Assembly: GCA_029237695.1 (NCBI GenBank)
Contig: CM055267.1
Span: 10,009,043 to 10,073,042, forward strand
Reading direction: 5' to 3'
DNA length: 64,000 nucleotides
Source: Conchocele bisecta
Lineage: Eukaryota > Mollusca > Bivalvia > Lucinida > Thyasiridae
The notes below the pieces were generated by a model, which did not search any database, was not told the origin of the DNA, and worked only from the letters and a program-made list of their open reading frames with translations. This document shows positions 53,480 to 64,000 of the stretch, piece after piece. Position 1 is the first letter of the stretch; each line of letters begins with the position of its first letter. The translations under genes were made by a program, and so were the position numbers.

Positions 53480-55870
53480 ACTATAGGCCCCACTCATCGT
53501 GTGTTCCTATTATTCAGATATATATACTGGACAACTTAGACGGGGGTCCATGCCGTCACATTCCCCTTAAGGGGTCGCAATGTGGTCCTCAGGTCACCAG
53601 TTGCCCGGCCATTTCGTCGTGTTATTTTTCGATACATTATTCGGACATATATACTAGACAACATAGACGTGGGTTCATGCCGTCACATTCCCCCTAACAG
53701 GTCGCAATGGGAGTCATGGGGTCACCAGTGTCCCCCACTCAACAGTGTGTTCTTTTTATTCAGACATATATACTTGACAGCATGGACGGCGGTGCATGCC
53801 GTCACATTCCCCTTAAGGGGTCTCAATGGGGGTCCTCAGATCACCAGTTTCCCATTTTCGATTTATTTTTCTCATATCCGGATAAAACATATTTTTTACA
53901 AGTGCTTATGGAGAAGTGCCCAATTCAGTCATGTGTTTCTATCATTCAGACAACATAGACGGTGGTCCATGCCGTCAAATTCCCCTTAAGCAATGTGGTT
54001 CCTGATGACACTAGTTGCACATGTTGGTGTTATTTTTATCATACCCGCATAAAACATATTTCTTTACAAGCACTTCTGGAGAAGTGCCCCATTGAATCGT
54101 GTGTTCCTATTATTCAGACATATGCCGTCACATTCCCCTTAAGGGGTGGCAATGGGGTTCCTGATGACACTAGTTTCCCATTTTGGTGCTATTTTTGTCA
54201 TACCCGCATAAAACATAATTTTATTATGTCTTTACAAGTGCTTCGGGAAAAGTGCCCCATTCAATCTTGTGTTCCTATTATTCAGACATATCATAGACGG
54301 GGGTTCAAGCCGTCACATTCCCCTTAAGGGGTCGCAATGGGGTTCCTGATGTCACTGGTTGCCCAGTTTTATGTTATGATTGTGATACCCGCATGAAACA
54401 TATTTGTTTATAAGTGCTTCGGGAGAAGTGACCCACTCAACATTGTGTTCTTGTTATTCAGACATATATACTAGACAAGATAGACGGCGGTGCATGCCGT
54501 CACATTCCCGTTAAGGGGTCTCAATGTGGTTCCTCAGATCACCAGTTTCCCATTTTCGATTTATTGTTTTCATATCCGGATAAAACATATATCTTTACAA
54601 GTGCTTCAGGAGAAGTGCCCCATTCAATATTGTGTTCCTACTATTCAGACATAGACGGGGGTTCATGCCGTCACATTCCTCTTAAGGGGTCGTAATGGGG
54701 TTCCTGATGTCACTAGTTGCCCAGTTTTGTGTTATGTTTGTCATACCCGCATAAAACATATTTCTTTATAAGCGCTTCGGGAGAAGTGCCCCACCCAACA
54801 TCGTGTTCTTGTTACTCAGACATATATACTGGACAACATAGACGGCGGTGCATGCCGTCACATTCCCGTGAAGGGGTCTCAATGGGGGTCCTCAGATCAC
54901 CAGAATCCCATTTTCGATTTATATTTTACATATCCGGATAAAACATATTTTTTACAAGTATTTCGGGACACGTGCCCCATTCAATCGCGTGTTCCTATTA
55001 TTCAGAAATATATACTAGACAACATAGACGGGGGTTCATGCCGTCACATTCCCCTTAAGGGGTCGCAATGGGGTTCCTGATGTCACCAGTTGCCCAGTTT
55101 TGTATTAGATTTGTCATACCCGTGCTTCGGGAGAAGTGCCCCACTCAACATCGTGTTCTTGTTATCAGATATATATATACTGGACAACATACATGGGGGT
55201 TCATGCCGTCACATTCCCCTTAAGGGGTCGCAATGGGGTCCCCAGATCACCAGTTTCCCATTTTCGATTTACTTTTTTCATATCTGGATAAAACATATTG
55301 ATCGTGTGTTCCTATTATTCAGACATATTTTTTACAAGTACTTCGAGACACGTGCCCAGTTGCCCAGTTTTGTATTATGTTTGTCATACCCGTATACAAG
55401 ATATTTCTTTATAAGTGCTTCCGGAGAAGTGCCCCACTCAACATTGTGTTCTTGTTATTCAGACATATATACTAGACAACATAGACGGCGGTGCATGCAG
55501 TCACATTCCCCTTAAAGTGTCTCAATGGGGGTCCTCAGTTCACTAGTTTCCCATTTGCGATTAATGTTTTTCATATCCGGATAACACATATTATTTTACA
55601 AGTGCTTCGGGAGAAGTGCGACACTCAATCGTGTGTTCCTATTATTCATACATATATACTGGACAACATAGACGTGGGTTCATGTCGTCACATTCCCCTT
55701 AAGGGGTCACAATGGGAGTCCTGGGGTCACCAGTTGCCCATTTTCTAGTTATTTTTGTCATATTCAGATACAACTTATTTTTTTTATAAGGGCTTCGGGA
55801 GAAGTGCCCCACTCAATGGTGTGGTCCTATCATTCAGACATATATACTAGACAACACAAAGGGGTATTAA
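53480..55870. repeat. Satellite A, reverse orientation, about 187-bp units
   Basis: 'ccgtcacattccccttaagg' recurs near 53,543, 53,800, 54,125, 54,311, 54,499, 54,854, 55,041, 55,206 and 55,687, with spacing mostly 165-188 bp. Reverse complement of the blocks at 48.2 and 51.7 kb. Confidence 0.9.
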
Positions 55871-55874
55871 AGCT

Positions 55875-57110
55875 AGTTTCTCAATCCTACACTAACTTCT
55901 CAATACTTTTGCAAATCGCTTAAATATGTATACACATGATGCATATGAACATGCCCTACACACTCCACCACCAGTACTTCGACTTTGACCTTTGACCTTC
56001 ACCTTTTCTACTTTAAATGTTTACTTAGCACTTTGGGACAAATCTACGTGCACGTTTCTCAATCCTACAATAACTTCTCAATACTTTTGCCAATCGCTTA
56101 AATATTTATACACATGATACATATGAACATGCCCTACACACTCCACCACCCAGTACTTCGACTTTGACCTTCACCTTTTCTACTTTAAATGTTTACTTAG
56201 CACTTTGGGACAAATCTACGTGCACGTTTCTCAATCCTACAATAACTTCTCAATACTTTTGCCAATCGCTTAAATATTTATACACATGATAGATATGAAC
56301 ATGCCCTACACACTCCACCACCCAGTACTTCGACTTTGACCTTTGACCTTCACCTTTTCTACTTTAAATGTTTACTTCGCACTTTGGGACAAATCTACGT
56401 GCACGTTTCTCAATCCTACAATAACTTCTCAATACTTTTGCCAATCGCTTAAATATTTATGCACATAATAGATATGAACATGCCCTACACACTCCACCAC
56501 CCAGTACTTCGACTTTGACCTTTGACCTTCACCTTTTCTACATTAAATGTTTACTTCGCACTTTGGGACAAATCTACGTGCACGTTTCTCAATCCTACAA
56601 TAACTTCTCAATACTTTTGCCAATCGCTTACATATTTATACACATGATACATATGAACATGCCTTACAGACTCCACCACCCATTACTTCGACCTTCACCT
56701 TTGACCTTCACCTTTTCCACTTTAATTGTTTACTTGCCACTTTGGGACAAATCTACGTTCGCGTTTCTCAATCCTACACTAACTTTCACAGACGCATTGC
56801 TCCAATGGTCCTCTACCGCCCTGTGACAAATCCACATTCGTCCTGCCCCCGCTAAGCACAGGGTCAAGGTCACATACTTGGTGCGTTTGAAACCTTAACA
56901 TTCAGTTAAATGGCTTATAATTTGTGTTTCCTTGCTCTGCTCTGCTCTGCTTCACATTTCACACACGCATTGCTACAATGGTCCTCCACCGCCCTGTGAC
57001 AAATCCACATTCGTCCCGCCTCCACTAAGCCCAGGGTCAAGGTGCGTTCAAAACCTTAACGCTCGGGTAAATGGCTTATAATCAAATATGCCTCGTTTTT
57101 CTTTGGCTGC
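55875..57110. repeat. Satellite C, about 171-179-bp units
   Basis: 'tttctcaatcctacaataac' recurs at about 56,055, 56,226, 56,405 and 56,584, with flanking partial units. Each unit contains 'ttgacctttgaccttcacc', a direct repeat of tgacctt half-sites. A related two-copy tail ('ccgccctgtgacaaatccac') spans 56,790-57,050. Confidence 0.9.
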
Positions 57111-57149
57111 CAGCGGGGGCATTCGTGTGCCGACAGGCCACATTTCTAG

Positions 57150-57535
57150 TTTTATAGGTGCTTCGGGAAAAGTGCCCCACTCAAACATTGTGTTCTTGTT
57201 ATTCAAACATATATACTAGACAACATAGACGGATGTGCATGCCGTCACATTCCCCTTAAATGGTCTCAATGGGGGTCCTCAGATCACTAGTTTCCCATTT
57301 GCGATTAATGTTTTTCATATCCGGATAAAACATATTATTTTACAAGTGCTTCGGGAGAAGTGCCACACTCAATCTTGTGTTCCTATTATTCATACATATA
57401 TACTGGACAACATAAACTAGGGTTCATGCCGTCACAGTCCCCTTAAGGGGTCGCAATGGGGGTCCTGAGGTTACCAGTTTCCCATGTTCGTGTTATTTTT
57501 CCATACCCGCATAAAACATATTTTTTTACAAAGTT
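57150..57535. repeat. Satellite A, reverse orientation, two more units
   Basis: Same unit as 53.5-55.9 kb ('gtgcttcgggaaaagtgccc', 'ccgtcacattccccttaa'), separated from it by satellite C. Confidence 0.85.
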
Positions 57536-58084
57536 CTCGCTAATTGATTATTGCTAATGCTTATCGCTAACGCTAAAAAGCTTGATGTTAGCATGTCGAC
57601 TACCATGTGATGTAACTGTATCCGGCTTTAGACTTTGATATGTTATTAGCTTCCATGTCCGATCCGGGAACTTTAACATTCATACTTAGTGATTATATTG
57701 CAGTGGCAATATTATGTGTATACTTATATGTATATGATGCTAAGTGATCTTACTCTGACTACACATTTGAATATTGTGTATCCCATAGAAGGTGGGATTA
57801 TAGCCATAGATTGTTGAATAGACCTCATACCGTGGGTGAGGTTGACATCGGAACCGTACGACTCATTCGTACCTTCATCTATTGAGTTACACAAGCACTG
57901 GGGTAGCTCAAATGTTTGTCAGTTGTCCTCCATTCGTCGTTCTGTCATGTCATACTTGTTTGTTGTTTCACTTTGATTAGCGATCATCAAGGCACTTGCA
58001 CACCAATACTAGTGTCCACAATGGGACCATTGATATTCATTGATGTCATGTGATGTTAATTCGTCTATAACGCATAAGTTACAT
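57536..58084. other. No gene recognised
   Basis: AT-rich unique-looking sequence; nothing identified. Confidence 0.45.
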
Positions 58085-58852
58085 TAAGCCCCGGTCACAC
58101 CAAGCTGCGACGTCGTACGATCACCTGCGATGGGGTGAAATTCTAGAAAGCTACGATTGTCTGCGACACGTCTACGATATTACAATTTTAAGTTTTGTGG
58201 TCACACCGGATACGATGGGTCTGCGACGCATCTGGGACAATCGAAGGGAAATCGTAGGGAAATCGTACGACATCGTACGACCGTCGGTCGTACTGCGTCG
58301 TACGATGTCACTACGATTCTCTGCCGATAATCTGACATCATCGTAGGATCAAGTAATACAATCTTGCGATGGTCGTGCGACCTCGTAGGATGTCGTACGA
58401 CGATCATACGACGTCGCGCGATATCGTATGACGTCGCACGACATCGTACGACGTCGCACGACATCGTTAGATCCCAGGACGACGTTACAAGGCGTCGCAC
58501 GACCATCGCACGACATCCTGGGATGGTCGTGCTATATCATTAATTAATATTTCAAGGTGAGAACAAAAAAAAATGTCGTACGATTAGCCGCGACGTCGTA
58601 CGACATCGTGCGACGTCGTGCGACGTCGTACGATGATCGTACGATACCCTACGATACCATACGATCCCAGAAATCGCTGCCATGTTTTTGAACATGTCCA
58701 AAAACCACTGCGATGGCTTGCGACGGCCCCCGATTGCTGAAATGTCGTGCGACGTCGCACGATGGTCGCACGATGGTCCGCGATCTCCATAAATTCACCC
58801 ATCGCAGGCGATCGTACGACGTCGCAAGGCCGGTGTGGCCGGGTATTTAGAG
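58085..58852. mobile_element. Inverted-repeat element with a CGTACGACGTCG-rich core
   Basis: Left end 'ccccggtcacaccaagctgc' and right end, read inward, 'cccggccacaccggccttgc' are inverted repeats of about 50 bp (with 'gcgacgtcgtacgatc'). The 650-bp core is almost wholly built from gacgtcgtacga and gatcgtacg variants, unusually CpG-rich for this region. Frames rich in Arg/Ser here are artefacts. Confidence 0.75.
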
Positions 58853-59200
58853 TATAACAGTCGAGTGGCTTGCTATCTTGATATAATTGAATATTATCGG
58901 TGTATCGTACAGTGATATTCGCATATCTATTTATCATGTATTCATGTTTTCCCCCATATATTATATTGTAAATAATAAATAATTAACATAGTCTAGTCTA
59001 CTCAAGCCCATCCCTTACATCCCAACTCCTAAACGAGATGATTAAATAAACATTCTGATAAATATTTACTTTTACGTTGTTTATAGAAATCACAAGTATA
59101 TAGTATGATAATTGCATGACAAGAGACATATTATTTTAGTATGCCTACATATCGTGTGTATTACAGCTGTTGGATATGTTAGAAGACTGGTCGGACTATG
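58853..59200. other. No gene recognised
   Basis: AT-rich spacer; nothing identified. Confidence 0.45.
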
Positions 59201-59204
59201 TAGA

Positions 59205-61140
59205 TAAATCAAAGTACTGAAAGTACTGAAATACGTTATCTCCACAAAAACTGATCACTTGTGGAACTAAAGACTGAAAGTTGCATATTTTCTCAATCAT
59301 CATCCAGAGGCAAATATACTGTGATGGTGCAAACCCATTCCCATCCATACGTTTTCTCTAAAATAAATTACTGTTTGAAACCCCCAGAAAAAATGTACGA
59401 AACTGGCGGCTAACTGGTCACTGCTACCAAACCCTGAGAACTAAAGATCATAGCTGCTGTATTCAAGGGAAATAACATATATTTAGGCGTAGCACGACAA
59501 TATGGCTGACCCCATAGAAATTTGCGAGACATAATATGTTATCTCAATGGAGATAACATATAAAAATCAATCTTGGGACTCTGTATATTTAGATTTGTCT
59601 AAAGCCTTCGACAAAGTCAGCCACCAACGACTGTTAAAAAAATTATCAGCAAACGATAAAGGGAAATGTTTTGTATTGGATAATAGCTGCTGTATTCATA
59701 CGCACGAAATGTCTTGATTCGTATTTTCAAGAATTTATCTGATAAACAAAGCCCAAAACTGTGAAAACTACAGCGAATAGTATATGTAGAGTTTTAGATA
59801 CAAAGCAAGACAGGCCAAAACGGTTAAGTTGGCACAGCACTATTTTCTTGGTCGTACTCGCCATTTAGGCGGAGCACGACAATATGGTCCCCCCCCCCCC
59901 CCCCCCATAGAAATTTGCGTGACAGAATATGCTATCTCAAGGGAGATAACATATAAAAATCAAAGTACTGAAAGTACTGAAACATGTTATCTCCACAAAA
60001 ACTGATCACTTGCGAAACTAGAGACTGAAAGTTGCATATTTTCTCAATCATCATCCAGAGGCAAATGCATAGTGATGGTGCAAACCCATTACCACCCATA
60101 CGTTTTCTCTAGAATAAATTACTTGTTGAAACTCCCTAGGCTATTAATTTACTATACAGGGATCCTCCAGGTTATCCGAAAAAAATGGCAGTCTTTTTAT
60201 AATATTTTTCTTAACATAGCTGTTACGGGCATAAACTTTTCACAGAACAATTCTCGGTTCTTGCTTTCTCAGCTCATGTAAACTATTTAGCGAACTGTAC
60301 CATCTTTCTCACTTAAAATTTGGTCAGATCATCAGTCGTAAGATTGCTCCAAAATTAACATTGACAATCAGTTATCCGGACAAATGTATACTAGTCTTAT
60401 AACTTCTATTCTCACATTAAAATCATAATGTTATCGCCTGTAAACCAGTGTAAACAGCATTGTGTAGTTCTGCAGAAAAATCAGTCACCTTCGCTTCTTG
60501 GAAAACACCATATTTATAGGATTTATTGTATTTATAGAACAACTCGGCAATGACGTAATGGGCGCACTCGATTGTGCCCCCCCCCCCCCCCCCCCCCACC
60601 CCCCCCCCCCCCCCCCCGCGCGACTTTTGATGTTGTAAACAACTTGTGGACAGAGTTGGGGAATGTTTTCAGCAAATTTTACTAAATGTCACCTTGGCGA
60701 TACATTCTTCACACTGGCATGGAAACAGCAAGCAGCTGCATGACTTAGATGTATTCGTTGCAATATCGGATCAAAAGAATGCGCTTAATTAACAGGTATT
60801 TTCATTTATCCGATAAACTGATTGTCCGGATAACTGGTATGACGTCGCCCGTCATAGGTAGTGCCTATTTCATATTAGCTGCTGTATTCATACGCACGAA
60901 ACGTCTTGATTCATCTTTTTCAGAATTTAACTAATAAACTGAGCCCACAACTGTGAAAACTATAGAAAATAGTATATGTAGAGTGTTAGATACAAAGCAA
61001 GACAGACCAAAACGACATAGGATAAGTTGGCACAGGGCACTATTTTCTTGGTCGTACTCGCCGTTTAGGCGCAGCACGACAATGTGCCCCCATATAAATT
61101 TGTGTGACATAATATGCTATCTCCAACGGAGAGAACATAT
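59205..61140. repeat. Duplicated block with C-runs and small LINE fragments
   Basis: A segment at 59,205-59,365 is repeated at 59,960-60,125 ('actgaaagttgcatattttc'). A 'ggcg.agcacgacaatatgg' segment occurs near 59,490, 59,870 and 61,070. 'gctgctgtattcatacgcac' occurs at 59,688 and 60,880. C-runs of about 18 and 35 are at 59,889 and 60,580. A short RT piece (LDLSKAFDKVSHQRLLKKLS) is at 59,580-59,655. Confidence 0.7.
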
Positions 61141-61475
61141 AACATTCTTGGGTTTCGGTATATTTACAGTTGTTTAAGGCCTTCGACTATGTGAGCCACC
61201 AACGACTGTTAAGGAAATTATCAGCAAACGGGATGAAGGGAAGTGTTTTGAATTGGGTTTAGGATTTTCTTAGTGGAAGAAAACAATGTGTACATGTGAA
61301 AGGTCATAGCTCCGAGTGGAAAGATGTATTATCCGGTGTTCCACAGGGCAGCATCCTTGAACCGATATTGTTTATTATATATGCAAATGATTTGCCGAAC
61401 ATTATCAACAGCATGATCAAGATTTTTGCCGATGACACTAAAGTTTATGAAACTACAGACCATTTGTAAATTGTG
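61140..61475 (+). pseudogene. LINE reverse-transcriptase fragment
   Basis: Plus-strand reading gives FKAFDYVSHQRLLRKLS, LSGRKQCVHVKG, SGVPQGSILEPILFIIYAND and IFADDTKVY, the A to C palm motifs of a non-LTR reverse transcriptase, including the catalytic ADD. One stop interrupts it. The fragment at 59,580 duplicates its start. Confidence 0.85.
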
Positions 61476-61598
61476 CAAAGGGGCGGGACGATCGTGGATT
61501 TGTCACATGGCGGTAGAGGACCATTAAATTAATGCGAGTGCAATATACCAAGCAGATTCGTTGAAGGTAACATACATTATAAGACATTTACCCTAGCG

Positions 61599-61752
61599 TT
61601 AAAGGTACATGCCCACTCAGTGTTTTTTATATCAGAGACATCATCTGAGACATTTTCTGGCAAAATAAACACTCATTCACCATTACCCATCGTAGTGCTT
61701 GACATTATTAAACATTTCATACAAAAAGTAAATTTCCACACTGATATCAGTG
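61599..61752. mobile_element. TTAA-type MITE, copy 3, truncated
   Basis: Left end and about 150 bp match copies at 21,348 and 49,117 up to 'cactgatatcag', then diverge. The right end is absent. Confidence 0.8.
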
Positions 61753-64000
61753 TCACACCAGGGTGACACCGAGCTAGTCTACTGAAGGGACGGAACACCA
61801 AGCACGTTGTGGACAGAGACAACAAGGTATATTTTTACAAGTATGATATATTTACATAAATGATAAACACAAACAATAGATGAATATGTCAGTACGGACA
61901 ACGTCCCCTAGCAGCCGCCGCCACAGGCCCTTGCACAGCCAAGGCACATCCTCGATTCTGGAACAGGTAGGTAAAGTCAAAAGTAAACGTCATCATAATC
62001 TGGATAAATATCCAATGTTAGAGATCATCTAAGCAACTGCGGCTTCCGCCATGACGGGAGTGACGTTATAATAACGTCGTAAAGTTACTGGTTCTTAGGA
62101 GATACCGAGCCTACTTGGGCGGATGGGGTCCATAGCGCTTCGGTGAACGTCCCTATCGATTCTTCACGTCCTTTGAAGGAATGACGTCACCGGAATATGC
62201 CCCACTCGATTACGCCATTGGTCCACGCGGAGCAGAGTCCCCGCTAACACACGGTGTCGTGTCGTCGACTCCAGAATAAGTAAATAAATCTGTGTTGCGT
62301 ACTGAATTACGCAGACACAAAGTAGGGACGTGCCGTCGCTCGTTGCTGACTGGCTGGCTGCCTGGATGGTGTACTGGCTGGTGTACTGGCTGGGACTACA
62401 AAACACCAACGGTGTTGTTACCAGAATGTAACGTGATTATAGTCTCAATAATAGTCACAGTAGTGCACATGAAATCAATATCCTGATTGCATGGCAATAC
62501 TAAACATCATCATATATTACAATGATGAAACATGATACAATGCAATGTACACAAAGATATTTTCACTAATTGGAAGAAGGGGGCTGATGGAATTCATAAG
62601 TCGGAAAATGCGATATAACACATTAATGAACAGCCACTATATCTAGTTTACCCAACGATATACCTCTTCACAGCCGTACATGTGAATACAGACGTCATTC
62701 ACAGTTATCTACCATTAGTAAACAAACATTTGTTTGCGACAGGCCTTACTTTGATCAGACTGCCCGTGGCCAACTGCGCTAACTTAATAAAGAGAAACTG
62801 TGCCAAGTATTCTCCTGTGCAGATTCACAGTATTACATTAGATTACATTACTAATAATAAACACTGTATACACAAATCAAACTGTAGGATTCCACAGGCT
62901 GACCCAAAGCATCAGTGATTGAACAACATTATACTTCACATCATGTCCTTATTGCAGATTGCCGATGTATAAATCAGTGCACTTAGAGCAGAACTGTCTG
63001 ATCGGGCCCATCTTGGTGGCAATAGCATTTACAATATCTACAACACACTGCGAACGTAATATGACTTAATACAATGAATGTACAGACGACTGGGTTAGGA
63101 GTTAACATGTGTTTCCCCATAGAGTAATGAAAGTCGTCCAGAAAATTCACGTTACAATTGTGACATGTTAAAATTGGCAATATTCTCATGTATTGTACAG
63201 GGCGCAGACTGATATTCGATTGAATCGTAACATAAAATGCATGGCTAATGTTAATGAACATTTCAATCAAGTTTGCCCTTCGTTTTACAAATACAATAAA
63301 TTGCTAATGCAATTAGTCAGAGTGACATGCAACAAAACACATGAGAATAATATGCCATTACAATACTCACGGAATGCTCCCACATGCCAGTCCTGTAATC
63401 GTTATTATTTACAAGTAAGCACGACGAATTAATGAATCAATAATATTTGAATAAAGGGAGATAATCTACATCAGCGGATACATGCCATACGGCTTTTATT
63501 GACCAAGCGTTTGGTCGAAACGGGGCCAAATAACTCAGGTAGCAATTAAATAGTGCAGTATTATCGAGGATACGATAACACTGCGTAGAATTGCCGGTCT
63601 TGGCAAGATTCAGACTTAAATGGCAGCATTAGAAAGTAACAACAAATGTACTCACCAATTCCCAGTGAAAGACTTGCGCTCCAATGTCACAAGAATGAAA
63701 TTGAATGTCCGACTGATAATATATGGTGCTACAACGAATATACCCCCTACCCCCACCCTAGTGCATGACTATCCCATTGTAGTATGCTTGTCAATGATAA
63801 AACCTTTATGTTGCCCACATTTGGCTTACAAATTTTATCGTAAGTGGACTAATGATCTGACAGTCAGTCTAGCTCATGAGATATCTGGTGAATTAGTTCC
63901 TGCAAATACTTCAGTCATAAATAGGTTTATGACTTACTAGGTAATTAGGCTAGCATCTAAGTCTGCATATACAATGGGGTTGATCACCCAGATACGATCA
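61753..64000. other. No gene recognised
   Basis: Mixed sequence with a short 'ctggctg' repeat at 62,345-62,390. Short frames show no recognisable domain or splice-supported gene. Confidence 0.45.

Noticed and set aside
53582..55748. Frames such as that at 55,090-55,515
   Set aside because: Translations of satellite A; the same peptide repeats with each 187-bp unit.
58201..58937. Arg/Ser-rich minus-strand frames
   Set aside because: Result of CGTACGAC word repetition in an inverted-repeat element.
63620..63940. 106-residue frame near the right end
   Set aside because: No domain, no homologue recognised and no codon pattern distinct from its surroundings.

Overview
The window looks like animal nuclear DNA. 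It is AT-rich and gene-poor, full of tandem satellites, MITE-like inverted-repeat elements and LINE remnants. Several dispersed motifs (for example the 'gagccttcggctcatg' and 'agggccatgatggccct' types) are ones I associate with molluscs, so a bivalve or related lophotrochozoan is my best guess; that is inference. Two copies of one lineage of Maverick/Polinton virus-like transposon dominate the window. Between them lies one convincing host gene, an interferon-inducible-type (IRG) GTPase.

Element 1 covers positions 1 to about 16,634, and its left end lies outside the window. Its order is: a conserved small hydrophobic-centre protein (-), a fibre-like coiled-coil protein (-), penton/minor capsid (-), a conserved 488-residue protein with a C-terminal membrane anchor (+), a coiled-coil/membrane protein (-), major capsid protein (+), packaging ATPase (+), four or five small conserved proteins (+), an unidentified ORF (+), retroviral-type integrase (+), protein-primed DNA polymerase B (-), and a small C2HC zinc-finger gene (+) next to a 54-bp-arm palindrome. 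Most genes carry one or two frameshifts or stops; the 488-residue gene, a 77-residue gene and the zinc-finger gene are open.

Element 2 covers about 33,236-48,187 and is a related, more GC-rich copy. It is split: the right half (C terminus of the 488-residue gene through PolB) runs in normal orientation to a terminal palindrome at 42.3 kb. The left half (488-residue gene, penton, fibre, small protein) follows in inverted orientation and ends at a second terminal repeat near 48.19 kb. One inversion with one breakpoint inside the element and one in the flanking host DNA explains this. Element 2 has also lost a block of small genes, part of PolB, and has taken two DNA-transposon insertions.

The capsid and integrase genes of the two elements are close at DNA level by eye. 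Their PolB genes differ strongly in sequence and base composition, and the change coincides with a 490-bp tandem duplication at the integrase/PolB 3' ends. This suggests module exchange, although an assembly error at the duplication is a serious alternative.

The 16.6-33.1 kb and 48.2-64 kb regions hold satellites (about 115, 57, 175 and 187 bp units), TTAA-bounded MITEs, a 2.7-kb foldback element, a CGTACGAC-rich inverted-repeat element, LINE reverse-transcriptase fragments, a tRNA-like sequence and otherwise unrecognised DNA. All similarity statements come from reading the sequence and from memory of families; no database search was run.
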